DNA of 64,000 nucleotides from Ceratotherium simum simum (lineage: Eukaryota > Chordata > Mammalia > Perissodactyla > Rhinocerotidae), in assembly GCF_000283155.1 (NCBI RefSeq), contig NW_004454175.1, positions 509,938 to 573,937 on the forward strand, written 5' to 3'. This document shows, piece by piece, positions 45,651-58,700 of the stretch. The notes below the pieces were generated by a model, which ran no database searches, was not told the origin of the DNA, and saw only the letters and a list, made by a program, of their open reading frames with translations. Position 1 is the first letter of the stretch. Every line of letters begins with the position of its first letter. Made by a program: the position numbers and the translations under genes.

Positions 45651-46339
45651 TTTAATTAATTTTTTTTTTTTTTGGTGAGGAAGATCAGCCGTGAGCTAAT
45701 ATCCATGCCAATCCTCCTCCTTTTGCTGAGGAAGACTGGCCCTGGGCTAACACCTGTGCCTGTCTTCCTCCACTTTATATGGGACTCCGCCACAGCATGG
45801 CCTGACATGCGGTGCATCGGTGTGCACCCGGGATCCGAACCCAGGCCACCAGCAGCGGAGCACGTGCACCTAACCACTACGCCATGGGGCCAGCCCCTGA
45901 TTAATGTTTTTTTATGGTTGTATTTTACTTCTTTCTGTTTTTTTTTCTTTGAGGTACAGTTGACATATAACATTATATTAGTTTCAGATGTACAACATAG
46001 TGATTCGATATTTGTATACACTGCAAAATGATCACCATCGTAAGTCTAGTTACCTTCCATCACCATACAAAGTTACAAATATTTTTATTCTTGTGATGAG
46101 AACTTTTAAGATTTATTCTCTTGGCAACTTTCGAATAGGCACCATAGTATTATTGCCTACAGTCACCGTGTTGTACATGACTTCCCCATGGCTTATTTAT
46201 TTTATAACTGGAAGTTTGTACCTCTTGTCGCCCTTCACCCATTTCACCCATCCCCCAAGTCCCCTCCCCCTGGCAACCACCATTCTGTTCTCTGTATCTG
46301 TGAATTTTGTTTTGTTTTGTTGAACAAAATAAAACAGAA
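45651..46339 (-). mobile_element. 5'-truncated L1 with an ERE in its A-tail
   Basis: The 13/14 matching words CCAGGTACATTTTA (45637-45650) and CCAGGTACGTTTTA (46340-46353) bracket a T-rich left end, an ERE and an antisense L1 3' UTR (TTTGAGGTACAGTTGACATA through CCTGGCAACCACCATTCTG). Confidence 0.75.
45660..45898 (-). mobile_element. ERE SINE within the L1 tail
   Basis: Antisense ERE, GGTGAGGAAGATCAGCCGTG to CCATGGGGCCAGCCCC. A short ATTAAT may be its target duplication. It sits in the T-rich 3' end of the surrounding L1. Confidence 0.9.
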
Positions 46340-46659
46340 CCAGGTACGTTTTAGAACTACTACTCACACTAAGCAGGCAGCGTGATCTAGTAGAACAAGA
46401 AGAGTTAAAAACTCAAAGGCTCTGGAATGCCTCTGACACGGAAATCCTGTGTAAATCAATTCCTTGTACTAGTTCCTTCTAACCGTATGTAAGGAGTGGT
46501 GGTGGTATGGTTACGATATTTGTAATATCTGTTTGGCTTATATAATTGCACCTGCACGTGCAAACATAGTGTGGGTTAATAGTGTGAAGTGTGCCTGGCA
46601 GAGGATCAACCCCAAGGGTGGCAGCGATCCCTTTCAACCAGCTCAGAATGCCATGCAGG

Positions 46660-46815
46660 CACTGGAATGAGCATGCGGGTGCAACACAGGAGCGCTGCTT
46701 CTCGGCTCACCTCTGCAAACGTGTGTGACTTGGACAACTGGGCCACATCTCCTGAACTCATTTTCTCAAGTGTAAAATGAGAAGAATCAATTGAATCAGT
46801 AGTTTAAAAATCTCT
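46660..46815 (+). mobile_element. MIR SINE, diverged
   Basis: CGTGTGTGACTTGGACAACT and CTCAAGTGTAAAATGAGAAG follow MIR order. Confidence 0.55.
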
Positions 46816-47640
46816 TAACATAATAAATAATGCCTAATATATTTCTATTTTTTAAAAAATCCCAACAATATGAATAAAGTGAAAACCCTCACTGACTCCC
46901 ACCCGATTGCACAGATGCCTTGAGTGGTAGCCTCTGTAAACAACATGGCGCACTGCATCATCATTCCACTCACTCTTATCAAACATGCACATTCCTTTAC
47001 AAACGGATAGATTCTTAGTGGTTTTCTTACATAAACGACATCAGATTAGTAGTTCTTATTCAATTTTTGATTTTAAGAACCCAATGAAAGCTAAGGATCT
47101 TGTCCCCTCCCTGAAAATGTACATGTACGCAACATTTTGTATAGAAAATCGTCAAGGATACGCATGGACCGTTGAAGCTCCTTCATAGACTCTCTGTCCA
47201 TGCATTCCAGATTAAGAAACCAGGACTAGAAGATTCCAAGGACTATCTAATTCAAAAATTATGTCCTATAATCTTAAGCACAGGGCCATTCTGTGTTTCT
47301 AAATCTCTCCATGTCAGCCTTTTCTGCCCTACTCCTTTCCACATAACATTTGCTTTATTTAAATAAAATTTTATTTTTATCAGTCTTATATGTATACAGT
47401 CTTAAAAATCATATCAGCAAAACTCATAATGGAAAAAAAATTATTCTCCAACTCTAAATCATGCTCCCAGAGGCAACTTCTTTCTTGTCTTCTAGCTGTT
47501 TCTCCTGAGATTTTCCTCCATGTTTCTGAATAATATGCTTATGACTGGGTTATTGAAAAGGCTCAACTAGACGACATAAAAACAGAAAACGGTTTTATTT
47601 TTCTCCAATCACAGTCTTCTATCTTTCCAGACCTTAATGC
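46816..47640. other. Mostly unassigned; probable old L1 piece 47345-47560
   Basis: TTTATTTAAATAAAATTTTATT followed by CTCCCAGAGGCAACTTCTTTC suggests an antisense L1 3' UTR. 47090-47230 also has old-repeat texture. Confidence 0.35.
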
Positions 47641-47666
47641 CATCTTAGGTTCATCCCCTAGGTTTT

Positions 47667-47950
47667 TCTTTTTTTTTTTTAAATGATGGGGAATTTTATT
47701 TTTATTTATTTATTTTTTTGTGAGGAGATCAGCCCTGTGCTGACATCTACCAATCCTCTTTTTTTTTTCTGAGGAAGACTGGCCCTGGGCTAACATCCGT
47801 GCCCATCTTCCTCCACTTTATATGGGACGTCGCCACAGCATGGCTTGCCAAGCAGTGCGTCGCTGCATGCCCGGGATCCGAACCGGGGAACCCCGGGCCA
47901 TTACAGTGGAGAGCGGGCACTCAACCGCTTGCGCCACCGGGCCGGCCCAA
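47667..47950 (-). mobile_element. ERE SINE with a double A-tail
   Basis: Antisense ERE ending GCCACCGGGCCGGCCC. The perfect 14-base duplication ATCCCCTAGGTTTT lies at 47653-47666 and 47951-47964. On the sense strand the A-rich tail is followed by TTCCCCATCATTT and then a second A-run. Confidence 0.95.
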
Positions 47951-47964
47951 ATCCCCTAGGTTTT

Positions 47965-50394
47965 AATTATAATTTAGACATAATAATTTTCAGGGATAAG
48001 TTAGTCCAGACCTACTTGTATTCTTCAATCAAATCGGGTTTAAGGTTTCTCCCTTCTCAGCTCTGGCGTGGCTAAGTGGCATGCAGGGATGAACACGAGG
48101 CTGCTGTGTTGGTCAGGGTTGAAAGCCCCCTCCAATACAGTAATTCCTTTCTTCACCTGCTGCTTTACTGGCCTGTGGAGCCCAAAGGAGTAGTCACTAC
48201 TAGTAGTAGTCACAACTACAAGTTTCCTGGAACTCACACCGCACTCCCTGGTACCCCAGTGGTTGAGAACAGACCTGGTTGATGTTCATGAGAAGAGTCA
48301 TACTGTCCATCTTGTTGTTGAGAACTTCCTTTGTGATGGGTGCTTTTTGTTAGACTCAAAGATCCCATAGATACATCCATCTACCCTGTCCCCAGTACTC
48401 CCTGTCTCTGATATTGCAATCTTATTCCTTGCAGGCCCTTGGCCACCTAGCCCAGTCATTTGCCACTGACCAGAAGTCCCTTTATAATCTTCCTTCATAG
48501 GAAGTGAACAGCCTTGTGTACTACGGAGCTCTGCACTCTGGAAGAATATCCCTTCACCACTGTCCTTCAGAACCACCTCTGAGGAAGGCTGTGATGCAGC
48601 AGAAGTCCACGCTCAGCCAGCACAAGCATATAACACCGACTAGTTGGTGAATCTGGCCTAAGTTCTTCCCTCTTCCTTCATTTGGCCAAAGGGGGTTCCC
48701 AGGAGTACATGAATGTGAGTGGAGGGCAAGGTTTTGGTGCAACAAGGTATGTAACATGGGAGTCTAAGCCACCTTTCTATGTAACGTACTTGTGCCTTCC
48801 AGACCTGCCTGGACTAGATCCTGAGAGTATCATTTCTGTTTTAGAATAGATTGCTGCTGTGCTCCATCTTCCATGCCATCTTTCATGAATTCCCTCAGTT
48901 ATTAATTTTATTAAATACCATAACATGGGACAAATACTATCGCAGAAAATTTATGGAAGAAGTTTATGCAAGAGAAAACACCTAGGCTAAACACTCCGTG
49001 TGAGAACTGTAATATAGGATCTGGCAAATTCTGAGCAATTTCAGCTTGCAATGAACATTAATTTCTCCCTCAACCACAGGTGCTTTTCCTCTTTTCCTAA
49101 ATGGATGTGGAACCTTGGAGTGGCTGTACTCCTGTGTTTCTTCCCCAGCATTTGCTGGACCTTCATGCAAACAGTAGAATGTGGAATCGGTCAAGAATTT
49201 GCACTCTGGTTGTGTCAAACTGTGGTCTCTTATCCTTCTATGTCTGTGAAAGCCACTGGGCCAACCATAGCTTTTGCTGTTTCACCCACTCTTCCCCAAA
49301 GGCAGGAACCTAGTAAGAGCGAGAGCCCCAGGTCACTTCCCCAGTGCTGCCCAAGAAAAAAGAGCCCAAGCTTTCAATGGAGGCCACGGGCTTGTTTCTC
49401 TGTTCTACTCTATTTTCCATTGCTAATTTTCTCTTGACCAGAGAGACACTCTCCTCCTCCAAATGAGTCCTCCACTGAACCCTTTGCTCTTCAGTCTTGT
49501 CTCACTTCTGTATGGTCCATCTTTCTAGTACAATCATATCATAAGTACAGTAAGCATTTGCCCCAGTGATCACAGTACAAAGAGATGTTGCTTTCCAGTT
49601 CTTAAAAAACAGAAAGCCAGCATGTAAGACATTTCCGATACTTTTTGCTCTTAATACTTCTTTTCTCCTGCTCTGACTTGGGCCACTGAGTGGTGATTAT
49701 AATTACTTTATAACACAATGGACTGGATTATTATAGCAGAAGAAAATGTTCCAAAGGAGTACTTAAATCCATCAAAGCGTCCCTTATCGAAGTTGGCTAA
49801 CTTAAATGAAGAATTGTTAACAATGTATTCTCTCTCATTTGTCAAATGTCCTTCCTGACCTTTCATTGTTTCACATTTTGAAAGGAAATTATGGTAAAAT
49901 TGTCTGAGCTCCCCTCCTCTGGACCCAAAGTCTACTTAGTTCTATATCTTGGGTTTGCCCCGGGCTGGAGCTGTCTACACAACCTGGATCCTCTTTTCAC
50001 AAGGAGCCTGTCGGAGCACTTCCAGGGGCAGCAGGGGAGTTTAAGGCCCCCCATGAATCTGTTCATATTCTTACTGAATCTATGATGGACTCTGGTGTGA
50101 GCTTGCTCTGTTCAGAGTCCATATAACCCTCAGAGCCTGATACTGTGTCCCTTCCTGCCATGTTCATGGGCCCTCTGCTAACTTTTAACATATAAAAAGT
50201 AATAAAACAGATAAGAATAATAAAAGAGCAGACAAGATGATAAGAGAAGCAGAAATGGGTCCTGTGAAAAACTGTCTGTGGAATTATAAGATTTATCCCT
50301 GAGAAAGCATAAAAACATGAATGGCCATGCTCTTCTAAGAGTCACCCTTTTTCTCTGGCAGGAGGTGGTCAGAGAGGCTTCCCAGAGGAGCGGG
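47965..50394. other. Unassigned
   Basis: No gene or repeat recognised. Open frames up to 128 codons (49051-49437) have no recognised domain. Confidence 0.3.
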
Positions 50395-50720
50395 GCTTAG
50401 AAGGGTCTCTAAGTGATGGGTAGGAATCAGAAACGGAGGCAAACTGGGCCTTCAAGGAAGGGAAACTGTGGGATCAAGTGCAAAGGGGCTGGAATGTTAT
50501 AGTTTTGTAGGGAGGGAGGAGACCCATGGGGCTGGAGTAGAGAGTTTGTGAAGGAAGAAGTGGGAGAGGAGGTTGAGCAGGTGGGCAGATGTGGACAGTG
50601 TGTGGAGGTTCTAGAATGCCATACGAGGTGGGTGGGAATGTATCCTAGAGAGTAAGGGTTCCTGGAAGGTTTTTGAGAAGCGGGGTGGTATAATAAAGGG
50701 AAGTTCTGAGACGAATATGT
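50395..50720 (+). mobile_element. Ancient interspersed repeat, family not assigned
   Basis: 'GTGCAAAGGGGCTGGAATG' and 'GGGAATGTATCCTAGAGAGTAAG' followed by 'GGTTTTTGAGAAGCGGGG' belong to a G-rich old repeat also glimpsed at 12.1 and 58.4 kb. Confidence 0.45.
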
Positions 50721-51959
50721 CACTGAGGTACAGAATACTAGAGTTAATAGAGACCTGGCAGAAAGACTAGCAGGCACCAAGGCCATAGCAAGTGGAATAG
50801 AAAGGAAGAGGTGGCCTGAGCATCATGGGGTGGGCATGGTACAGTTCTCTGGGCGGCACCTACACTTCCTCCCTTTACAGACTGTTCCAGCCCCATTCCA
50901 ATGGCCACCGGGATTGACTCTGGGGTGATGGGCATAGGACATAAGCAGAGCCAGTTGAAATTTTGGTGTGGAGTGGGAGGAATGGAGGCCACAGAGCTGG
51001 AAGATATTGGCCATCATCTTAAGTGCCTGAGAACTCTGCCTGTGGCAGGTGAGCATGAGGCCAACCCACAGGCAGAGGCAGAATCAAGAGATGAGGAGCG
51101 AGGAGAGAACCCACAACCTAACCACCTCATTTGAGTTCTTGGGTCCAGGTGTGTCACTCTAGTTTTCCTAGTCATGTAAGTCAATAAATTCTGACCCTTG
51201 CAGTTGAAACAGTCCAAATTAATACAGATATTATTTTTTAAAGTCTCAATAGGATTTGTGGAGTATGGAGAAAATCAGGAATCGATAACGCCAACATTTT
51301 TATCATGAGTAGCCAGGTGGATGGAGCATAGTGGCTAGCATGCAGATGCACTCGTAGTTTTGATGAATGAATGAATGAATGAATGATGCAGGACACAGGG
51401 AAAGTGTCAAAGGACTGATATTAATTGTTTTCAAATATAACATGTTTAATTAAATACACAAATATATATATGTATTTAGAAAAATACGTATTTTATGAGT
51501 AAATTTCTGTCTAATCCATACTGTAAAATTACATCTACCCACTGCTATGCAATTGGTATCAATATTCATAGAAGAAAAAGAAACTTCTAACAGTGAAGGA
51601 AAGTAGGGAGGGAAAGGATGAGGGATGTCTGTGGCAAAAACACAACTTTTCCTTATTTACAGCCCTAGAAAATAACTGAAAATATATTTCGGACCCATTA
51701 AAAGATGGCGCAGCATCATGTAATTCGTGATTACTTACATTAGCATAGCGTTCTAGTCTTTTGCCAAAGACGGTAAACTGCCTGAGGGCCTGTTTTTCAG
51801 AAGTTGCTTTCACTTTTGGAGGCATCCAAAACTGAAGTTGCGCTATCACAGCAGAAGCAAAAAGGATGTGGCTCTATGGGAAAAGAGCTGCCAGAGGACC
51901 TCGCAGGCCGAGCAGGATTGTTATCACGTGCGCCAAAGCACACATCCCACATCTTCCCT
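50721..51959. other. Mostly unassigned
   Basis: 50890-51240 may be an old LTR or DNA-transposon remnant (ends 'GCAGTTGAAACAGTCCAAATTAATACAG'-like). A (GAAT)n run lies at 51364-51386. Confidence 0.3.
51364..51386 (+). repeat. (GAAT)n microsatellite
   Basis: Five GAAT units flanked by GATG. The position after an L2-like word suggests it grew from an L2 tail. Confidence 0.85.
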
Positions 51960-52440
51960 TACAGTGTGCCATTGACACTCCTCCCAGGAGAAGCATGGTT
52001 TGTGTCCCCTCTCCTTGAACTTGAGCAGGCTTTTGATTTGGTCATAACCAATAGAATGAGGTGAACGTGACTCTGTGTGATTTCTGAGGCTAGGTCGTGA
52101 AAGGCAGGCAGCTTCTGCCTCGTTCCTGGAACATGGACGCTGGAGCCCTGAGCTGCCATACAAGCAGTCCAACTGCCCCAATGCTACCATGCTGTGAGGA
52201 AGCCCAACTAGTCCACATGGAAAGAGCATATGAAGAAGCCTAAGACTACAAGAATAGAGAGAGAAATGCCTGGCCAGCCCCTGGCTGTTCCAGACACCCT
52301 GCTGGAAGCAAGTGACTCCAGCCACAGCCAGTCTGACTGTGACTACAGGAGGGAACTGCCTGATCAAGCCCTTCCTGAATTCCTGATGCACACAAACCAT
52401 AGGGTAATTTGTTGCTCAGTAATAATAACCAGAACAGTTA
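51960..52440 (+). mobile_element. MLT1-type MaLR LTR
   Basis: GAGGCTAGGTCGTGAAAGGC, GCTGTGAGGAAGCCCAACTAG and an end ATAACCAGAACAGTTATG fit MLT1 LTRs. The left boundary is approximate. A 158-codon minus-strand frame within it is incidental. Confidence 0.75.
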
Positions 52441-55400
52441 TGTAGTCATTGAAAGGGGTTTTTAGCCATAACCAAATCTTCTGATATCCTAGAAAATTTG
52501 TCAGACTCCAGATCTATTTTGCCAACTCCAGAATGGACCCTCCCTTGGCATAATTGACTTCGTCTGCTCCAAAGAGCAAATGCTTAGAATATCTCACATA
52601 GGCAGTTTAAGCTGCCTGAACTATGGGACTCTGCCTCTGAAAAGAGAAATAAAAACACAGGTTAAGCCTCTATTGAAAGATACAGGTCTATGCAATTAGC
52701 AGAACTCAAATACTGATGTAATTTGCCTAGATTTGTTTTTAATCATTCCTCTAACAAAGCCAAGAAAAAAATGAATTATTTATTACATTAGCTTTAACTA
52801 CTGGAAATGTAAAACTGTTACATATATACGAATGTGAGGCTTGTTATAGTCTTAATTTTCCAATAACAATGAAAAATTTTTGACAGTGCACAGATTAGGC
52901 ACTGAATAAATGTTCCAGTAAGATTACATTATGTAGCTTTTGTAACTCAATGTGGTGGAATATTGCATTTTCCTGCCACTGAAGATAGAGTGAAATGCAG
53001 TTATTAGAATTATGGCAATATCTATATGCACATTTTCAAATATAAATGGCATACTATGAGCATAAATCATTCAACTATAGTGTGATTATGTTGAAATAAT
53101 ACAACATGGACATAAATGAAGAGAAATGATGTTGAACTGCCTTCCCAGCTATGAGATTTAAAATTCTACCATGAAGATCAGAATTATAATTGGAAAACAG
53201 AGTAAATACTGGGGCAATAGTTTTAACCTGAGAAAAGCACCAATTTCTTTGAAACTGAAATTGTAGATATTCGTTCCTATTTATCTCACCAGGCACTTCT
53301 TTTGCACTGCACAAAATAGTCATATCGCTAGCAGAAATGAGGTAGGATGTTAGTGTAAATCGGAGATCAAATTTAAATCTGGCGAGGTGGTTAAAACTAA
53401 AGAGCAACGGTTTTGTTTGAAAGGCTCCAAATAAGAGGCAAAATATAGGAATCCTGTAATGTCCCATTATCTTTATCAGCCCACAGGAAATCAGGAGGCA
53501 CCGTGGCTTACATGTCAAATATATAGATTTTCTACATTTTTCAAAATGAGTGAACTTTGTACTCTCAGCTGCACTCCAGCTGTTTGCCCTGGCAAGGGGA
53601 ACACAGCACAATGGGTGAAATATAGACTAGGAAAGCATGAAAATTGCTTCTTGTTGTGAAGGGACTGAGGCGGAAACCGGCAGGGCCTGTCCGTTGATTC
53701 CAAGACCATTTATAGAGTTACCAAAGCCGTGGTCCCAGTTTGTAACAGAGAGCAGTGATGAAAATTTGGGATGGGGAGGGAGTGGGGGAAGAGAGCCAGA
53801 AAAAACATGAAAAAAGGGCAAAAGCAGTTCTGTAACCCTCTTGTTCTTACTGATAAAGCAAATCATTTATAGCCATAAAGAATCCTGATGAGCCTTCTAG
53901 AACTTCTAGGCCAGTCCATCTCGACTCTATCAAACCAATGCCAATACCCCTTCTTAGGATGAGTCTGTTATAACATCCCCTTTACCATTTTGAAATGAAA
54001 TTCAACCTACCTAGACATAGACTTTTTAAAAAGCCTGTAAAATGGCCTACCATTTAAAGGCATAATAAAAGGCAAGTAACATATGAGATGTATTTCAATA
54101 TATAGATGCTCAGGCCCGAACACTGCTATCATCTATATGTAGAATCACCATGAATGTGGGAGCTGCAGACGCAGACCCAGTGTGGTGATTCTTGTACGTC
54201 AATGCAACATTCAGTATTATGAGCTGTGTTGCAAGTGGTGGTGAGATTTTCCAAAACTGGGAGCAACTTTTGGTCAAGTTCCAAATGAAACAAAGTACAG
54301 GGCCTTCCCTTGATTTACACAATATTCCATAAAAATAGAGTATTATTAAAATTATGCAAAGTACTTCATGTTTATGCATAACACTATTTTTAAAGAAAGA
54401 GTGTATGTTCTAGTCTCAGGTTATCATAAATATGTTTTTTACCTGTGTGAATGTCCAGTGTAGGGGGAGAGTTTGAAAGTTGAGTGGGAGTCGGTATTGT
54501 TCACTGACCAGGACTAAACATCCTGCCCCTCACTCTCAATGAATGTCAGTAGTGCCCTCTCCCCATCCCCTCCATCATTTTGACAATGGATTTCTTGCTA
54601 TGAATTTCCAAAACGCCACTGATTTAGGTGAATCAAATCTCTGGCTTTTCTTTAGATGGGGTCACACTCTCCCAACTAATGAGAGTCTATCTTTTGCTGG
54701 TTTTGGAGAAAGGAGAGCTGGAGTTTAGGAGGATGGATGGAAACTAAGTCAGAACAGGAGCCCAAACACCAGAGACTTTGAGGCTGGGGTAAGGGAGGGG
54801 CTGAGGGGCCCTGTGGAGTGTCTTGCCAGAATTTGCTGGCCTTGTTTGGAATTCCATTTCCACAAAGATGTGAGTCGGGAAGGCAGAATGGAGAAGTCGC
54901 AGGTATGCCTGAGTTTCTCTCCTTAGTTTAAAAGGAATTAAAAAGGTTCATAAAAAGCCACCCAAGGCTGTTCTTCCTGGACCATCCAGGTTATCTTGGG
55001 GCTATGTGGCTACGGCAAAATCCAGACAAGGGAATGAACAATACCGTTTATAAAAATCCAACCCCTCCTTGTCTCCCAATTCTCTGACCCCATCATGGTT
55101 GGAGTGTAGCGAGGGAGAAAACAGGATGTCATGCCCTGGGCAGTCTTTCCCTTAGAGTACTCTGCTTATGGCTAAAAGAGAAAGGTTCCAGTTGGGCTTG
55201 TTTTTTCAGGGAGTCAGGATGGTTCCCCTCTGGCACTGTTCACATTTCTTCATCCTTTCAGGGAAATCTTTGCTTTTTCAAGAAAAGTGTTCGATTCTCA
55301 GCATGGATACAGCTTGCCAAGAAAAATGTCTCTTTTCCCCACACAAAAAACAAAAGGGTGGGGTTCCTGCGTCATTGAGTCCAAAGGCGTTCCCCATGAG

Positions 55401-57084
55401 TTCCCCACGAACATTCTCCAGAAGCATTCCCTTCCGGAGCTGGGCAGGACCTTGTCCAGAGCTGGAGGCATGCCCGGCCCTCTCAGGAGAAGCTCAGCGT
55501 CTTCTCCCACTCGGCACAATTTGATGATGGAGACAGACTGGCTGGCGACCCCACGCCAGTAGCAAATGAGTAGGCATAATCACTGACCAAGTGGCTGGGC
55601 AGATGACCATGGGAGGCGTGATCTGCTTGGCCTCACTTCCCAGCACTCAGGCAGACGCACACCAACTCTGTCTCCCCACATCCATTCTGGACCATTCTAT
55701 GAGAATATGGATTGCTTCCTTCTCCCTTGTTTTCTCCTCCTTCCTCTCCTGAGTTAACCTTTCCAACAGTAGGACAGCAGTGGTCCTCCATATCCCCGAC
55801 ATGGGCAGGTGTCTCAAACATAATTCCCCTCCTATTAAACCCAGGAACTCCTTACTCCAACTGAGTTTCCTTTCCCTATTCAATGCCAATATTTTGTGCC
55901 TCTCTGCAAAAATCTTTCTAATCTTATCATATGTACCATGTTATTTGCTCCTTTCTGATGGGGCATGGTCAAAAGTTGGACTTGTTACTGAGAACCCATC
56001 TTAGTCCTGTTAAGCAGTTGGCCACAGACCCTGAGGTGCTCGAGACCATGTACAGCCTCTAATGTTAGGGTCACTCTCCATCACTTTTCCTCCTTTGAGT
56101 GGCCTCCCCTACAACGTTTCCAACGCCATTTCCTGAGAGAACACCAGTTTCTGAGAGTTTTTGGCCTCCACCAGGAACTCCAATGCTTGAATGACTATTG
56201 GCGCCCAGAACGAGCTTAGCCTTCAGGAGACTCTGTCTGGGCAGATGGAACAGAGATGAGGATCTTTGATCAGACTAGGCGTATCTGCCAACATCTTCTG
56301 TTGCCCTTCTAGGAAAAACTTCGATATTTAAATAAGTTGTCTGTCTATGGATGCTGGTTTGCCCACCAACATCTGTCCCTCATTTTCTGTCTACATTTCT
56401 GTCTGAAATCTTCAGTCTCAAACATCTTGCTCCCCTCAACCACAGTAAAGCTGATTTCAAAGACGTTTCCACAACTTCCTTCTCACTTTAGGTGGTGTTC
56501 CAAGGTCTATCCCAGCCTGGGTCTGTTTGTGGTCCCCTTGCACTATGCATCTACAAATTGGCACTCATTGGGAGCACATACCTCCTGTACCTCCTGGTTC
56601 AGTTCTAAGGTAAGTGATTTACACTGAGATGCATCTGTGTACTGCCCCAAGTCCAGTTTCTCCTGGGTAGACATTAGGCATAATCTCAGTGTCAACCGAA
56701 GTCACCCTGCCCCTTACAACATAAGGCTTAGTGCAAACCCAACATGGAAAGTACAAGAACTTTCTGAAATTTCTGAAAATCCTAGAGGTCCTTAAATTCC
56801 CATACTCAGTTCTATCTATGAACTCAGGCTACCACTAAATTAATTCAATTTATGGCTTGCTTTGTCGCCTCATGGGGATTGTCCCTCCCGGGTACAAAAC
56901 CCAGCCTCTTTCCTTGACACACACACGTGCACATATTCATTCATTGATCCCTTCACCCATAAAATGTGCGTGTCCTCATGAAGCTTATATTTTAGTGAAG
57001 GAAGATGTGCAATAACGCAGTAAACAAGTAAATACATGGTCTGTCAGAGTGATTAGTGCTTCAGAGCCAGACAGAGCATTGCAT
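52441..57084. other. Long unassigned stretch
   Basis: No repeat or exon recognised over 4.6 kb. 53075-53611 minus is the longest open frame outside repeats (178 codons), without a known domain. Confidence 0.3.
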
Positions 57085-57220
57085 GAAAATTCAGCTCCAT
57101 AAGGGCAGGCAATTTTGTTTGTTTTGTTGTTTAGTTTGTTGACATATTTCCAACACCTACAATAAGGTCTGGCACGTGATGTTGAATAAATATTTACTGG
57201 ATGAATGAAAGGGTAAATGG
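57085..57220 (+). mobile_element. L2 3' end
   Basis: CTCCATAAGGGCAGGCAATT, GGTCTGGCACGTGATGTTGA and AATAAATATTTACTGGATGAATGAA are the terminal L2 pattern. Confidence 0.8.
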
Positions 57221-57944
57221 AATAAGGCAGTGGTGTTCTGGTAAATGTTTAACAATTAGCTCTCTGGGTAAAAGTGTTTGCATATATATGTGTACCTTAA
57301 ATTTCACATTTTATTTAAATATGAATTACATAACATATGATGATTATATAATATATATTTTATATTTATTATAAATTTTACTATATAAAGGATTTGTAGC
57401 ATGCAGTTTACAAAGAATAATAAAATATATAATGCTCTTCATTATAAATTCCACATAACGTACTGATTCTCTGATTTTTGCCAAACTCTTATATCCATAG
57501 CTACCCTCTGATTGCAATGGACAGATGAGTGTAGTTTCAACATGAATGCTGACTGATCATTTTGTCTACGTTAAGAGAAAGACAAAAGTAAAATAATAAA
57601 GATGTACATCAAAACTTCACTTCTTCATCCATGATGTGAGGGACTTCTTCACTGAATTGGAAACTAGTTTTTGAATAGTGGAAGAATTTTACCCAAATTT
57701 TTGTGCTTCCCACAATGTAACAGCTCCAAACATGAGACAGTTTTAAGTTTAAACTGAGTTATTAACATTAAATCTAAGCAATAAACAAAACAACAAATTA
57801 AACTCCACTTTGCATTTGCAGATTTCTGTGGTGTAAATATTCCCACCAAGGCTGATATCAAGCCACCAACATGATGCTTACTAACCAAAGGGCTGGAAAG
57901 AGGCACCACAGCACCCCATTGTATAGTATTTCCACCGTATGGAT
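57221..57944. other. Unassigned, very AT-rich at 57290-57440
   Basis: Only AT-rich low-complexity DNA seen. Confidence 0.4.
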
Positions 57945-58135
57945 TAGTGGTGCTCAGCGGGGGGCAATTTTATCCTCCAGGGGATATTTGGCGATGTCTG
58001 GAGACCTTTTCCGTTGTTACAACCAGAGTTGGGGGGTGCTACTGGCATCTAGTGGGTAGAGGCCAGGGATGGTACTAAACATCCTACAACAAAAAATTAT
58101 TTAGCCCAAAATGTCAAGAGTGCCAAGCATATCAA
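57945..58135 (+). mobile_element. MER20 (hAT DNA transposon, non-autonomous)
   Basis: AGTGGTGCTCAGCGGGGGGC opens it; TTTGGCGATGTCTGGAGACC, GTGCTACTGGCATCTAGTGG and CCAAAATGTCAAGAGTGCC follow in MER20 order. Confidence 0.92.
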
Positions 58136-58329
58136 GAGCATAGATAATAGTAAAATACAACAAAATAATTAGGAAGTGATGCATTTTGAGTATTTACTTA
58201 CCTTTGCTTTTAGTATAATTAATTTATTTACTGGTATAATTTAATTTATTAAATTTATATTTCAATTTTTAATAGTGCTGTGTTTAACAACTAGCTTGGG
58301 AAATTCCCGAAAATTTAGCATTCAGTTCT
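58136..58329. other. Unassigned, AT-rich
   Basis: No feature recognised. Confidence 0.3.
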
Positions 58330-58700
58330 TATGTATTCATATGAGCCAGTTCCAAGGCACCACTGGGATAAGGTGTGGGGAAGGTCATCACTATTTTATA
58401 TAGAGTGGTCAGAGAAAGTCTTAGAAAGCGACTTTTGAACTTATACCTGAAGCAAGTGAGAGGTGAGCTCTTTGGGCATCCAGACAGGTGGAACAGCATT
58501 TGCAACGGCCTGCCAACAGGGAGCTTGCTTGCCATGTTCCAGGAACAGACGGGAGGGTAGTGTGGCTGGATTCAAGTGGGAAGGGAGAGAGTGGAGGAGA
58601 TGGGCTCAGATGGGAGTCTGCAGAAGGCTTGAGCAGGGAAGCGTCATGGACCAGCGTGTAGGACAGAATTTCCTGAGAGGTCTTGGGTGATGGGGGAGCC
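58330..58700 (+). mobile_element. Ancient interspersed repeat, family not assigned
   Basis: 'TATATAGAGTGGTCAGAG', 'GGGAAGGGAGAGAGTGGAGG' and 'GGTCTTGGGTGATGGGG' show the same old G-rich repeat type as at 50.4 kb. Confidence 0.5.

Noticed and set aside
51924..52400. 158-codon minus-strand open frame
   Set aside because: Lies within and antisense to an MLT1-type LTR.
53075..53611. 178-codon open frame on the minus strand, outside repeats
   Set aside because: No recognisable domain, no splice-site or codon-pattern support. With about 6000 stop-to-stop intervals in a 64-kb window and equal codon use, about one frame this long is expected by chance.
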